NCBI GenBank assembly: GCA_027923505.1
Contig: BROI01000034.1
Location: forward strand, 62,001 to 126,000
From: Mayamaea pseudoterrestris
Lineage: Eukaryota; Bacillariophyta; Bacillariophyceae; Sellaphorales; Sellaphoraceae
Direction of reading: 5' to 3'
DNA: 64,000 bases
In this document: piece by piece, positions 43,701 to 54,236 of the stretch
How positions within the stretch are numbered: position 1 is the stretch's first letter
Layout of the letters: each line of letters opens with the position of its first letter
Notes under the pieces: model-generated
What the model saw: only the letters and a program-made list of their open reading frames with translations
Database searches by the model: none
Told to the model about the DNA's origin: nothing
Program-made: the position numbers and the translations under genes

Positions 43701-45123
43701 CATCCTTGACCAAGAAATTCCTCGGTTAGTAAAATCCGTGCTCTCCCTCCCCGATTCTCAACCTTCTCTTGTTGGTGGCTCAGGAAGACTCGTTGGTCAG
43801 TTGATACATATAATCGCGAAGGCGGGCAACAACGGATCATCGCTACGAACAACAATTTACAGCACCTTTCACCAGTCCAAAAGTTGTGTTGCTTTGGCTG
43901 CCATAAGCAGGTATATCATCTCTGAATTTTCCAGTCAACGTCTACATGATCATACTTTCGCAGGGTTTGCCTTTGAAACTACATGGCGCGTCATTATCGA
44001 ACAAAGCGTCGTGAATAAGGAAATTTCCGCTAAGTTCGACGATGCTTCGGAACTATACTTCTTGTTTGGTGATCTCCTTTGTTTTTCAAAGTCGCAAGGG
44101 CTTGATGACTGTTGGCCGCGACCTGACGTGAAAGAATATTTCGAAGAGAAGTGCATAGCTAGCTTCTCATCAACTCCTGCTGCTTGTGCACAGTACGTCG
44201 TTGCTTGCCTTGCTATGACGGAGCCGCTTCCTGTTTTGGCTCGCCGCATAGCCAAAGAGATCACCATATCAAGGCATTCCGTCGCTTTGCTTGACGCCGC
44301 ATTCACTCAGATCGTGCGACAAATGGAGGCCGATGACGTGCGGTCAACTCTTGAGAGGCTTCTTAAACTCGCGAATAATTCTTCGGAGCGTACAACAAAT
44401 CAAATTCAATTGATCGGAATATGTTTACGAAGCGCAGATGAAACAGTGGGTAGTTCGGTTTTGTCCCAGAAAGCGAACGCGATATTTTCGATGTCATTGT
44501 CGTATCTTGCACAGCGGCCAGTCCCCGTTGACACGGCGCTTGTTTCATGCACCGTGCTCGAAGAGCTTTTGTGCAGCAGGCGCATAGTGACATTTCGCGA
44601 CGTCGACCTCACTCGTTTGTTATTCCATATCAGTGCGGCCGTTGGTTACAGTGAACCTGGCAACGAAATGACTGTATTGCCGACGCAACTTTACATTGCT
44701 TGCGTAAAGTTGTATGTGACAGTGTTTAAAAGGTACTTTAAGTATCTCTACGCTTGTGCTCCACTGGTTGTACTGGTTGTCCAAGCCTTCCTCGCTCGCG
44801 TGCTATACGAGCAAGATCTGACGGATGATGTCATTGTTGACAGAGCTCAGCGATACTCTCGAGTGTGCGAGCTGTTTGTCGACCATAAGGAAATCTACAA
44901 AAAGCATGTCATTGGTCTGATACTCGAGTATGTCCAAGCTATAAAAGAGGGACTGAGTTTAGTGCGCAAGGCGAGCCTTCTTCCGGCTATCCACCTTTTG
45001 CTCGACACGCTATCAACGCACGAACTGAAGCAGCTTAACGTGTTGATGGACCCCAGCGCAACGATAATATTCAAAGGCATCTATCAGAAGTACCAGAAGT
45101 TTCACACGTACAAGGGGAAGTGA
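40756..45123 (+). CDS. URB2: URB2/Npa2-like ribosome biogenesis protein
   Basis: Single-exon ORF of 1,455 aa; Met at 40,909 ('MTKRRRSSSADSKK') is a plausible alternative start. Apart from a basic, nuclear-signal-like N-terminus it is a helical, HEAT-like protein with no catalytic motif. The last ~200 residues match the conserved Urb2/Npa2 C-terminal family: 'YSRVCELFVDHKEIYKKHV', 'LLPAIHLLLDTLSTHELKQL' and the basic tail 'YQKFHTYKGK'. In yeast Urb2 acts in the nucleolus in early 60S pre-ribosome assembly. It is about the length of the animal and plant homologues. It converges on the NDK-like gene with 28 bp between stops. Confidence 0.75.
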   Translation: MAKRSSNDRRAGRCQGIAKRVPVRFFLGNHERVQDSTRIDLTKRQSLFRSDMTKRRRSSSADSKKNDEKKHFIEVNPFLPDENEGDASSESWTKRSAILDHAIAFDEQSKSKKLSVECLHHAKTLIEFLKHPSNELALASLVADVALLLLQWSIHCLLSSSVIDDGTKLLCWKALSVSLECFSELTDSSVEQKLSHSSFSQSNLHKLVPRATEMAISRGRRTTSDDDGDAVALLAAKSLQLLLPRYRPSIENACQTVLSLVVESGANGDAIALMIIEWIASMMPAANPKTVFQIFSSQSILLILSKVYFGKKQQSKALQTRTVNSNSATETPVQLAMHQLFAVGLFDLKHHMEGLCSLMSTVNIDAKKIDKADNSFHCYQQNLLTTIECISHVDPADIPYLAMICPVLLGAFFRASKAWADVKAIKSTKKISSTERLARVQYKLFRHTVTTLEQLIVSPETLAMGAGVNAIRKCLAVLLEYEVYLPSQDDKDASQFRFLEEILRQFLRLGPTTVKILVDALAGLRTLVLLDHRLVSDRLSELFVFCLQSSDGKLSEQALNVLAATVDIYRQLRQQGSFFESLTEFIGNSQECLSESNILLNHMLNQNLLVEAIAAAVETCPFIQIEQLLANMSKQFQRLLQQTIKDDSGLEVLVTFAVLVMRNIGVEREYASTISVFCHGFVQSLTSESPDMSDVGIKQKAMFSLCAWSIALNTRAAFWMGRASEVRVPKSLLMKGQDDNVSGELLLLLGHRLRELHGLVYESERIETYENGSQEDVNASLVREARQTAERIAELSEQCCDEEHRNARWSIVASHCLSSWICYASNDSIDSMLRWLFVHALSTGKDEVGVTNILLDATFYEHPNIMSRFASTALLVADQWVAHARSVSSEVNTVVQNLRKAASLVNVLNGILCKNSGYVTSMYCPKTVIQAMKLDKQVLLIAGAHQSASRDIALLCNSLRHLVANMAEPLTALDARLLLQNVILDQEIPRLVKSVLSLPDSQPSLVGGSGRLVGQLIHIIAKAGNNGSSLRTTIYSTFHQSKSCVALAAISRYIISEFSSQRLHDHTFAGFAFETTWRVIIEQSVVNKEISAKFDDASELYFLFGDLLCFSKSQGLDDCWPRPDVKEYFEEKCIASFSSTPAACAQYVVACLAMTEPLPVLARRIAKEITISRHSVALLDAAFTQIVRQMEADDVRSTLERLLKLANNSSERTTNQIQLIGICLRSADETVGSSVLSQKANAIFSMSLSYLAQRPVPVDTALVSCTVLEELLCSRRIVTFRDVDLTRLLFHISAAVGYSEPGNEMTVLPTQLYIACVKLYVTVFKRYFKYLYACAPLVVLVVQAFLARVLYEQDLTDDVIVDRAQRYSRVCELFVDHKEIYKKHVIGLILEYVQAIKEGLSLVRKASLLPAIHLLLDTLSTHELKQLNVLMDPSATIIFKGIYQKYQKFHTYKGK

Positions 45124-45151
45124 TTAAATCTGTAAGGATGTTAACACAAAT

Positions 45152-46257
45152 TTAAATGGTAGAACTAAAGTTAATTTTGTTCAACTTGACTAGTTTAGCG
45201 AGGCAATCCTCCACGTCCAAGTCTTCGAGCGCATCGAAAACACTGCCCTGGGTGCCATCAAGCTGAATGATCCGTGGATCTACAGACCAATCCTTGATAG
45301 TCTTGACGGATAAGCCGCTATCCAAAAGAGCCTTGCCAAATGATAGCTCGTCAATCGACTTGCCCAGCCAGTTCATTTGTTCGGCACAGCCTTCGAACGG
45401 ACTCGCACTCGCATGGACGCCATTGTCTCCCTTGTTGGGAGGTGAAACTAGTCCCAAACTCTTGTACTGATCAAAAATTGTTCTTCTTAAAGACCCAACA
45501 GGCCCATCAGCTGGGTCTGTCGGTCCAAGGACAAGATTGCGAAAGTCGCTCCACGGGAGCTGCTTGGGGTCCCATTCAACGACAAAGTATCGGATTGTGC
45601 AGCCAGGCGCGACGAACTTAGATCGCATGGTCATGAAAAATGCATTGAAAACATACAGTTCCTTGTCGTTCATGGATACAAGGCCACAATAAAAGCCGCC
45701 GCCAAACTTGACCACCTTGGGCGCCTTCTGCCAGGCAGCATCGAGCTCTTTGCTGTCGCATCCAAAGGCTTTGCATGCTTCCATGGCGTTGCAAGCTCTT
45801 TGTTCCTCGAGCACAACGTCCCAAGACTCTCCAAATTCTTCCTGAAACTTGTCCTTGGGGACAGGAATGTCCTTGGCCGGCAGTATCGTCGCCTTGGATG
45901 CTGTTGACAAAATGTACAGCGAATGTTGGAACGAGCCGATGCGACGAATCGATGCAAACATTATCAAAACGACGCAATCACATTCCACGTACCAATCGCA
46001 TAGTAATGTTGATCAATAAGCTTCTTCTCGTCAATCGTTGCTCCGTCAATGTCTCCTTCAGCTGTCACCGATAGTCCCACCTCCAAGAGCCGATTCTTGA
46101 CGAGAGCCTGCGTGGCCGGTAGATTGGCGTGCGGTTTGATAAAGACAAAGGCGCTGTTCTTCAAAGTATTGCACGTATTCGTGTATGAAGGAGATGCATC
46201 AGTCTTTTTCTGCAGGGTCACCAGAGTCGCCGTAACGGCAAACAAGAGATAGTCCAT
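45152..46257 (-). CDS. Nucleoside-diphosphate-kinase-like protein
   Basis: Exons 46,257-45,993 and 45,900-45,152; the 92-bp intron (GTACGT-AG) joins in phase to give 337 aa. The N-terminus ('MDYLLFAVTATLVTLQ') is a possible signal or anchor. The NDK fold starts at 'SAFVFIKPHAN', equivalent to the 'FVMVKPDG' strand of NDKs. The catalytic region is recognisable: 'LGPTDPADGPVGSLRRTI' parallels the NDK 'TNPAxSxPGTIRGDF' block. 'GDNGVHASASPFEG' parallels 'RNIIHGSDSVESA', keeping the His that carries the phosphate but changing the flanking GSD. A large insert (~150 residues) lies between these halves. It may be a diverged NDK; activity is uncertain. Confidence 0.7.
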
Positions 46258-47053
46258 GGTTGTAAATGAGATGAAAGAGAGACTGCGCTGCGATGATGGG
46301 TTCTGTCGGTGGACGGTGGGAAATGGCCTTGTCGGACCGAAACTCAGTGAGTACTCTTTGAACGACAGTGCCAATAACTATGATTTATTTCACAGTTATT
46401 GGCACTACATTATGGACCACAGTGTCAAAAATTTTGATTTTCAAAGTTCTTGGCGCTACACTTTGGCTCACAGTGCCAAAAACTTTGATTTTCAAAGTAC
46501 AGTTCGACTCACAGTAGTTAATCGAGTCAATTAGCGCTGCGCTTGGGCACGACCAGAACCTCACCCACGGACACTTGATCATGCAGCATTTACACCGTAC
46601 TCCTACTATTGATGATCACTAATAAGGGGCCAAATTAAATTCAATCAAGCTTGTTTGCAATACCAAAGAAAGGAAAACGAAACGGGAAAGTTTAACGCGG
46701 TCTTTGCGGCGATCAAAGATACACCTCCTCGGTCCTCGGTGCGGTTCTGTGTGTCGTTTGCGGACGGTTGCCGATTACGTTTGTTTCTTCGATTGGCTGC
46801 TATCTGCTATACTCGCACCTTGCCTTGCAAATTTTTGCAAGTCCGAGTCAGTTGCCGCTTCAGCACTGCAGCTTGCGCAAGAACTTGCAAGCAAGCTGAG
46901 TAAACGCAGTAAACGCTGCAGTCTCCATTTTCGATCAAGTCTACACGTACGCATTGTCGCCGAATTGAAGTCGAAATATCGACGTAGTGACGACGTTCTC
47001 TTTTGATAAAGCTACGCTACTGCACAACGTTCAAGAGAAAAGAACACGTTTTC
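46258..47053. other. Long intergenic region with hairpin repeats
   Basis: 796 bp, the longest gap outside the array. It holds three hairpin-forming repeats at 46,367-46,514 (separate entry), AT-rich DNA to about 46,660, then a segment with TTGCAAG/CTTGCAA words and 'gagtaaacgcagtaaacgctgcag' (46,899-46,922). Some frames are open but none has a start and coding character. It should include promoters for genes on both sides. Confidence 0.45.
46367..46514. repeat. Three tandem hairpin repeats (~51-54 bp)
   Basis: Units start at 46,367, 46,421 and 46,472, each with 'agtg(c/t)caa'. Unit 1 is a perfect 13-bp inverted repeat, 'agtgccaataact' at 46,367-46,379 and its complement at 46,394-46,406. Unit 2 pairs less perfectly ('agtgtcaaaaattttga' with 'tcaaagttcttggcgct'). 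Unit 3 keeps the left arm and has a decayed right arm. They lie 110 bp upstream of the NDK-like start codon. Confidence 0.8.
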
Positions 47054-47425
47054 ATGGATCTCGACCACGGCTCGCTTGTCGTGCTGCTGCGGCTTGGCTG
47101 GTTTATAACGACTGTTGCAATACTTTTCAAAGTTGCAATCATATTGAGCCGGTGGTGGGCTTTCTATCTTGACGACGATGAGTTGACGCAAGCAATTCAA
47201 GGTTTTAAAACACTCATGCTCCGTGGTCGCAAAGAGGCAGAGTTGCTTTTAAGTGGCGACTACGGGCGACGCGTCGCAATGGGCTATGTGTTTCAAGACC
47301 TCTCTCGCTTTTCCGAAGGGCAATCCTATCTTAACGTTTACTTTCGGCGTCGAGCCAAAGCTGCGTCGGAACGAGCCATGGCGGAGTGGGAGGATCGACG
47401 CCCGACAAAGCGGGCGGCATCATGA
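47054..47425 (+). CDS. Small single-pass membrane protein, unknown function
   Basis: 123 aa from the first ATG. Residues ~9-35 form one long hydrophobic segment ('LVVLLRLGWFITTVAILFKV'), then an acidic bend ('YLDDDE') and an amphipathic helical C-terminal part rich in Arg ('YFRRRAKAASERAMAEW'). It could be a mitochondrial inner-membrane or ER tail-type protein. No family was recognised. Support is the open frame, coding-like composition and sensible topology; it could still be spurious. Confidence 0.45.
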   Translation: MDLDHGSLVVLLRLGWFITTVAILFKVAIILSRWWAFYLDDDELTQAIQGFKTLMLRGRKEAELLLSGDYGRRVAMGYVFQDLSRFSEGQSYLNVYFRRRAKAASERAMAEWEDRRPTKRAAS

Positions 47426-47454
47426 TTTGCATCCACCGAAATCGCTGCATATAT

Positions 47455-47488
47455 ATAGACTGCCTTTTGTTATAGACTGCCTTTTGTT
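47455..47488. repeat. Perfect 17-bp tandem duplication
   Basis: 'atagactgccttttgtt' occurs twice back to back (47,455-47,471 and 47,472-47,488), just downstream of the small membrane protein gene. Confidence 0.85.
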
Positions 47489-47713
47489 GCATGTACTAAT
47501 AGCGTAGCTTATCGTACAAGGACCTAGAGTACAGTACCATACCGGTCACTCGTTCTGCACAGACTATAACAAGTGGAAGTCTTACCGTTACTTACACGAC
47601 ATGAAACTTCAGCCGCACGATTCATCACAAGTAAGCGCACCAATTGCAGCCATTTTTCGGCTCACCTCTGACCTCCATATCCCCATCAAAGGAGATCAAA
47701 ATTGTGTTGACGA

Positions 47714-48190
47714 ATGTTCTCAGCTTTCATATCTAGAATTTCTGGCGCCCGGTCGATTAGACTGCCAACAACAACCTTACGTCCTGCGGCAGCGTGCTCG
47801 CTCACGTTGTTGCCGACATCAGTAGAGGTCCCAAGCGCTTTAAGTTGTCAGGTGCGGTACCGTAGTAACCGCTCACGAAGAGGTTTGTATGACGGCAAAG
47901 ATATTAGAACGGGCAACAATGTGTCTTTCAGTATGAAGTCGACGAGGCGTACCTTCAAGCCCAACTCCTTCAAGAAACGCGTCTACTCGGAAATTCTCGA
48001 TGCAATGATCCCATTCCACCTCACGGCATCAACACTTCGCTCAATTGACAAAGCCGGAGGACTGGATAATTACTTGTTGAACAACAAAACAATTACTGAA
48101 GGAGAAGGGTTAGTGATTCGGCAGAAGATCAATAAAAGATTGAAGAACCAGGAAAAGCTTGCGAAGAAAGCTGCTTCCATTGCGGCATAA
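47714..48190 (+). CDS. MRPL28: Mitochondrial ribosomal protein bL28m
   Basis: 158 aa. A ~45-residue Ser/Arg/Leu leader without acidic residues fits mitochondrial import. The mature part has the L28 signature: 'RSRRGLYDGKDIRTGNN', then 'KSTRRTFKPNSFKKRVYSE' matching the bacterial 'T+R.w.PN...' block. It continues with the 'LRSIDKAGGLDNYLL' helix typical of mitochondrial L28. It is a structural protein of the mitochondrial large subunit. A plastid bL28 would usually be shorter at the C-terminus. It converges on MTR4 with 101 bp between stops. Confidence 0.88.
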   Translation: MFSAFISRISGARSIRLPTTTLRPAAACSLTLLPTSVEVPSALSCQVRYRSNRSRRGLYDGKDIRTGNNVSFSMKSTRRTFKPNSFKKRVYSEILDAMIPFHLTASTLRSIDKAGGLDNYLLNNKTITEGEGLVIRQKINKRLKNQEKLAKKAASIAA

Positions 48191-48291
48191 GTCAGAACCG
48201 ATAGCTACAGATTTAAATAGTGAAGTGATAAATTTACATACCGGTATTAGTTGTAAACCGCCATCTATGTGCGAAATCATTGTTCCAGTCA

Positions 48292-51200
48292 TTACAAGTA
48301 CAAAGAACTACAGAATACAATGTCTCGCTTCAGCAACTCCTCGCCCTTTTCGAACTTGGCTTCCAACTCGTGGTTACCGAGCGCCTTTGCGGCCGCTGTC
48401 ATTTGCCGGACAAGCTCTGCCAAGCGGCGTAACGTTCGGATAGTCGTGCCTTCGTACGAGTGAGTGAGCTTTTGAATGTCGATAAATTTGGCACCCTTGC
48501 ACCACGCGTAGACAACCTCCATCCTGGAAAAATAACCGAAAAGTGCATGAGATAGAGGCAAACAATAAAGTATAACAAGCAGTGATAGGGATTGAAAGGC
48601 TCAGAGAGTATGGTCGCTTATTGTTCCTCATTTACTAGGGTCTCCCTGCTTCGAAAGACAAACTCCAAGCGCAGAACGCTCGCGGCTCAAATCAAACGAA
48701 AGGTAGACAAAAATCTTATAATCACAGCCTTTTCGCGTGTTATTACGAAACAGGAACCAATGCAAACAGTTTAACTTACATGCCGGGATTGAAGTGATTC
48801 ACAAATTCGTCCTCGTCAACTTGTATGCCACAGGCAAGCTCGACGCGCACAACCGTTCGCGCAATCTCTTGTAGTTTTCGAAATGGAGTGACAAGGAAAT
48901 TTCGCATGCCACTACAAGGGTCGTCTTCGTCCTTGTTTCGCTCATCGTACGTCATGGCTGAAAGCAGTGCAACGCACTGTTCAACCGATGATTCGTTAAA
49001 GACACCAGCAAAAATCATTTCGACGACAACTAGTTCATCGGCTGTGCTAATCTCGCACGCAGTGCGTCCTTTCGTTTCAATAACTCCCTCGCTGTTCACG
49101 TGACCAAGCTTTCTCAGAACACGTTTCATGTTTTTGAGCTGGCCTCTCATGGCCATCGTCTGACAAGAAGTAGCCTCTGCACGAAGAACCTTAGCCTTCT
49201 CAAGAGCAAGTGTCTTCCTTTCGTAACTGGCAAGAAGGGCAGACCGACCTTCCCTGCTAAAATCAGTGGCGAGCTTGTGCAATTCCAGGCGCTCTGTCAA
49301 CATATTGGCACGCTTCAATAAAGTCATAAAGTCCTCGCTTTGGATATGTAGATCAGTAACAGGATCTAAAAGAGGAACAGCCGATGGATCCTCCTTCATC
49401 CGACGCACTATCTCCGACACGATATGTTGTACTTTCCGCCGAACCGCCACAGTAGTATATGCAGGAGGGAGATGGCATTTGCCAGCTGAGATTCTGTCAA
49501 TGCAATCCAATCCAAGCGAAAATATTCGCATAGAAGCATTCGACTTATCTGCTTCTTCCTGTCGAAGCGGTCGACAATCAACACTTGACCCTTTCCAGGA
49601 GCGAACGGAAGATTCTTCTTCATCCTCTGCCTTTCCTGTCTCGGCAAAGCCATCTTTGACACAATTGAGGAGTACGTCCATGGTGTACTGAGGTCCACCA
49701 GCAAGCTCTGCAAGCCGCCCATGTTCGCCACCTGAGCCCGTGCCAGGCTTTTTCTTGCACGACACAAGAAGCCCCCATCCGAACGACCTGCCATCAATGC
49801 TCACATCAATCAAACGACCAGGGACAAGAAATCTGAGACAGTGTTCTGGTTTCTGAATCACGTTGGATATCCGGCGCCGAGTTGCAATAAGTTGCTGATC
49901 CATTCCATAATACTGGCCAACCAAATCATGTACTTCGGGCGAGGGAAACTCATCTTTGACCGTCTCTGCCTCCTTTTGAAAATCGTCTGCCTGTGCGATA
50001 AGTGCAGGCGCTTCCTCCTCTCGTTGAAACTGGTGGAATGACGCACGGAGTAGGTACTCTGGATCCACATCCTCGACACGCATCAAATTTAGCAACATGT
50101 TATATGAAATTCGGTAGCTACTGTTCAATGGGTCCGGATTTCCGTACAGAATATCCTTACAGACTGCAGGGTCCATCTTCTCATCGAGCATTTGTATCAC
50201 GATACCGCGGTCATCCTTGCCACGACGACCAGCTCGCCCACTCATTTGAATGTACTGGCGGAAAGAAGAAAATGATGAATTAGTATCGTTGTCATTCCTA
50301 ATCAGCTCATGAAAAAAGAATAGCAATGCGCGATACGCACGGTTTTCCCCCCGGGATGCGCATACAGCAAAAGCTTACCTCTCCTGATGTGACCCAGCGA
50401 AAGTCTTTCCCATCCCATTTTCGAGTGTTGGTAAAGACGACAGTACGGGCCGGCATGTTCAGTCCAATGGAAAACGTTTCTGTCGCAAAAAGAGTTTTAA
50501 TCAGGCCTTCCGCGAACAGAATCTCGACAATCTCCTTCAAGATTGGCAGCAACCCGCCATGATGTATACCGATACCCCTCTTCAATAGTGGCAGCAGTGC
50601 TTCGACTTGCGGTAGCTTCCGGTCATCTTCACCGAGTGCTTCTATAGCATTATAGTACACTTGAGAAACAAGATCTTTCTCAACGTCATCCGTGTAATCC
50701 TCTTTGTGTAAAGCCAAAGCAAATCTCTCACAATCTTTCTTCGAGAAAGAAAAGACAATAACCGGGTTCAAATTCCGATCCATGATAAGCTTCACGATGC
50801 GATGCAAGTCGGCAAATTGCCCTCCCTTTTTCTTAGCGTTAGACCCCTTTGTATTCCCTTTCTTTCCATTTCCCGAGCTGAGCACTGATTCCCCAATAGC
50901 AATGTCAACATTTCCGGACTGCAAGGTTGCCATTGCCTTTTGAAAGTTTTTCTCTCGAAATGAACCCTTCTCGTCAACAACAAGATGCAGTCCCTCACCG
51001 CCCTGAGGAAAGATGTAATGCTGCAAAGGAACCGGTCGATAATTCGTGTAGACGACATGACAAGGCTGGTGATGAATTTTGACAATCCAATCAACAAATT
51101 GCTTCGAGTTTGGAATAGTGGCGCTCAGAAAGACGAACCGAACCTGGTGAGGCAATAAAATAATCGATTCCTCCCAAACGACACCTCGCTGAAAAAAACG

Positions 51201-52050
51201 TTCATGGAGCAGGCGTGAGTATGTGGGAACAAAGTCAGCGCGCACGCAAACCTTTGAACCCTTCATTTCGTACCTCTAAATCGCGCATGTAGTGAACTTC
51301 GTCATAAATCACCCATGCGACTTCTCGCATAATCTCACTTCCTCGATAAAGCATTGACCGCAGAATCTCCGTCGTCATGACAAGAGCCGTCGCATTTGGA
51401 TTGATCGTATTATCTCCCGTCATCAGGCCAACATTGTCGGCACCAAATTCCTCCTGCAAATCGCGAAACTTTTGGTTACTCAGCGCCTTGATGGGAGACG
51501 TGTAGACGACACGTTGACCTTCCTTGAGCGACTTGGCCACAGCGTACTCGGCCACAGCAGTCTTTCCTGCTGAGGTATGCGCTGCGACCAGCACCGATTC
51601 ATTTCGGTCAACATAGCCGACTGCTTGCTTTTGAAAAGGATCCAATTCAAATGCATAAGTTTTGGCTGGCTCGGTTGTTGCTGGAGCTTCTTGAGCGACG
51701 TAGTTCGGCGGGTATGCAGAGTAGCTCCGGACTGACTTGTCCAAAGTTCCAGTCGCGATCTCCCGTTCGGCTTCAGTGGCTTTTGCCTTGTCTTCTACCT
51801 TGAATGCTTCTTTACCTATATCTGTTGCTCCGGTTTTCTGTCGTTTATCTTCAACGCCATCTGCTCTTTCGTCAGAATTGGATGCGTCTTTGTCTGGCTC
51901 GACGTTGTCCAGTTTCGCAGGTTCTATGGCGCGTTGCGCAATACGAGCGCGTTTCTTCTCAGGTCCACCTTCTGGTACAGGCAGTTCATTGGGAGTTTCA
52001 TCAATAATATCGCCATCAAGCGCCCCGAATAGAGCGTCAAGGTCCGCCAT
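48292..52050 (-). CDS. MTR4: MTR4/SKIV2L2-like exosome RNA helicase, four exons
   Basis: Exons 52,050-51,274; 51,188-50,379; 50,254-48,780; 48,523-48,292. Introns (85, 124 and 256 bp) are GT-AG and in phase, giving 1,097 aa. MTR4 is the nuclear Ski2-type helicase of TRAMP-like complexes that feeds RNA to the exosome. Motifs: Walker A '[14 protein letters not shown]', '[14 protein letters not shown]', DExH '[10 protein letters not shown]', 'SATIPN', '[13 protein letters not shown]' and 'MSGRAGRRG'. The arch/KOW region and C-terminal DSHCT domain ('[19 protein letters not shown]') follow. The acidic N-terminus (~120 aa) is disordered. Length and order match the MTR4 group rather than SKI2, which has a longer N-terminus. 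The last intron is long for this window. Confidence 0.92.
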
Positions 52051-52464
52051 GGTCGAATCGAATTTCTGTGAGAGATTTTAATGGTTGTCGCGGCGAAAAA
52101 ATGATGTCACGGTACGACTAAAATTGAGTCGTATTGGTTCTCATAGCTATGTCGATGGTGTTATTCCGCCCAGCTCCTGCCTCATGTCTAAAGAGCTGAA
52201 ATGCGGAGGCGCTAGCAAACAGATAGATTCGTGAACCATTAATTATACTTGCTTTAAAAGAACTCCTGTAATATAGCTGTTTGTAAGGATTCTGTCTTCA
52301 GCACACTGGTGGAAAATTACTTGTTTATTTTATGAGTTGGTCGCCTTGGTGCGGTCTCACGATTCGATATTGTAATGAGTGCTTCGCGTATCGTGACTTG
52401 TTATGAATTATAGCCTGCCAATTTATGGCTTTTTCTGCTTGGGAAATGGAAGTGAATTCTCGAA
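52051..52464. other. Intergenic, no gene seen
   Basis: 414 bp between the MTR4 start codon and the 3' end of the HMG-box gene. The part near 52,240-52,440 is AT-rich. It should hold the MTR4 promoter and the HMG gene 3' UTR. No RNA gene or repeat was recognised. Confidence 0.4.
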
Positions 52465-53830
52465 TTAGCTTCTCCAGTCTAGATCATGAGAGTCGTTGAA
52501 AATGTCCAACATCTCAAATTCAAGAGATTGATCTGGATCTGGTTTAGGATTGCCGTCAGTCATGAAACTGCTGGTCCTGTTTGTAGCGGATGTTATTAGT
52601 TGAAGATGCTTTTCACTCGCTGGCTTTTGAAAATTGTCCCGTGGCTCGGCTGTCGACTGGCGCATCTCGAGCAGTGCATCCACCGAATGACGCCGCTGCA
52701 AACCTGTATCATACGATTTCCCTAAATTGACAGTCTGGTGCAATTGAAAAAGTGGAGGAGGCAGGGCAGCGGTAAAGGAATGGAGCCTTTGAGCTGCCAC
52801 CGGTGGCGCAACCTGCAACTTCGTGGTAGATTGAACATTGCGTTCAAAGCGCCCATCTAAAAAATACGACCGAGAAAGTCCAAGAGGTTGTGGATCCGAC
52901 AGTGGGGTCTGATCGTTGGAAGTAAGCGGCAAAGAAGCGGATCGGTGTAGACGGATAGGCTTTTCTGATATCGCATGCTTCTCGTTGGGATAAGAAATTG
53001 GCTCGTATTTTTGACTTTCGAAACTGTCAGTGACTCGCCCGACTGTAAGCGGAGAATATTCAGAAACCATGTCAAAGTCATATGTTGAGCTGTCCAGAGT
53101 GGTTGATGTTTGTTCCCAAGGGCATGGCTCCGCATACGACCCATAACTGGCAACTTCTTGATCCAAATCACCGGGACGCCCAAAATGACGTTGGCTTAAA
53201 AAGTTGATCCGGCAAGTCAGCTGACTGTAAGGAAAGGTTTAATTTTTGATATGTGGTTCGCCTCATCTCGGGCGAGTCATTCCTTGTAGTGTTGGTGAAA
53301 TTAGGTGTATTGGTACGTTCCAATGTCGGCGGCAAATCCTTGCCGATCATGTTAAATGGTGTGCTGGATGAATCCGTTTGGGGTAGCAATTGGTCGTCCT
53401 GCTTCTTGTTTTTTGCTCGCCACTCTGCGACAGCGGAATCATACCTCTGCTTGTCAACAGCAGCTAGCGTATCAAACTCGACACGGTCGTTGGCACCTAA
53501 ATTTCGCCACTTGGCTGCAACGGTTTTGGCTAAAGAAGAGAAGGATAACTTGTTGTCGTTACTCGAAAACCACGTCACGGACTTGTCATTGTCTTGAGTG
53601 GCAATCTTGACGACGTCGCCGCATGAATTGTAGCTTGATTCATTGACAGAATTCTCTACTTTAGACGCTAATAGTCGACGTCTTTCCGATTGGAAGAACA
53701 AGTTGTATGCGGAAAGTGGCCGCTTCGGCATGTCTTTTGGTTTCTTCCAAGGTACCGCTGGTGACTTTCGCTTTTTCTTGGGCGTTTCGATTTCGGCAGT
53801 TGAATTGTCACATTCTGCCTCCCCCTTCAC
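52465..53830 (-). CDS. HMG-box protein, frame break between N- and C-terminal halves
   Basis: The upstream half (53,830-53,168) encodes a basic stretch and one HMG box: 'KRPLSAYNLFFQSERRR', 'SLAKTVAAKWRNL', 'DKQRYDSAVAEWR', a form common in diatoms. An insert of ~30 residues ('SYNSCGDVVK' region) splits the box. It stops at 53,168. A second frame, open from about 53,236 to 52,465, encodes over 230 Ser/Pro/Gln-rich residues and ends acidic ('EFEMLDIFNDSHDLDW'). The frames differ by +1 and overlap by about 65 bp around a T5 run ('caacttttt'). No clean intron joins them. The frame has no upstream ATG at 53,830; the start may be ATG 53,731 or a tiny upstream exon at 53,898. Confidence 0.6.
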
Positions 53831-54236
53831 AACTCACAACTCACAACCCCAACCCGTGGCTCCTCCGTTATTATTTGTCTGCTCACACCTTCGTCCATCC
53901 TTCCAAGAAGACCCCAAGCCCTGGGCTTCTCACCAGCCCTTTACTTGCCACGAAAGGCTGTAATGTACAATCGACACTTGTCCGATACGGAGTAAGCGTT
54001 TTATCCAAATATTTCGAAATTTCGGCCATCTCGTTGATCACACAGTGAAAAGCGCCGCTTGTTACTCCAGATTTACAGTCAGCTGTTCTATGTGCTCACA
54101 ATTGACATTTCCCACAAATTTTTCGAACATTCTGGATGGTGAGCGAGTCAGCAGATGTTCATGGACCATGCAATCAATCACCTGCATGGAGGCACTAAGT
54201 TTTTCCCAACTACTTACAATACAGTCGTTCTCCATA
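53831..54236. other. Intergenic between divergent HMG-box and SDHAF1 genes
   Basis: About 406 bp. It includes 'acaactcacaactcacaacc' near 53,829 (a short CAACTCA triplication) and possibly a tiny first exon of the HMG gene near 53,898. Open frames on the + strand cross it, but they are not supported as a protein upstream of the SDHAF1 ATG. Confidence 0.4.
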
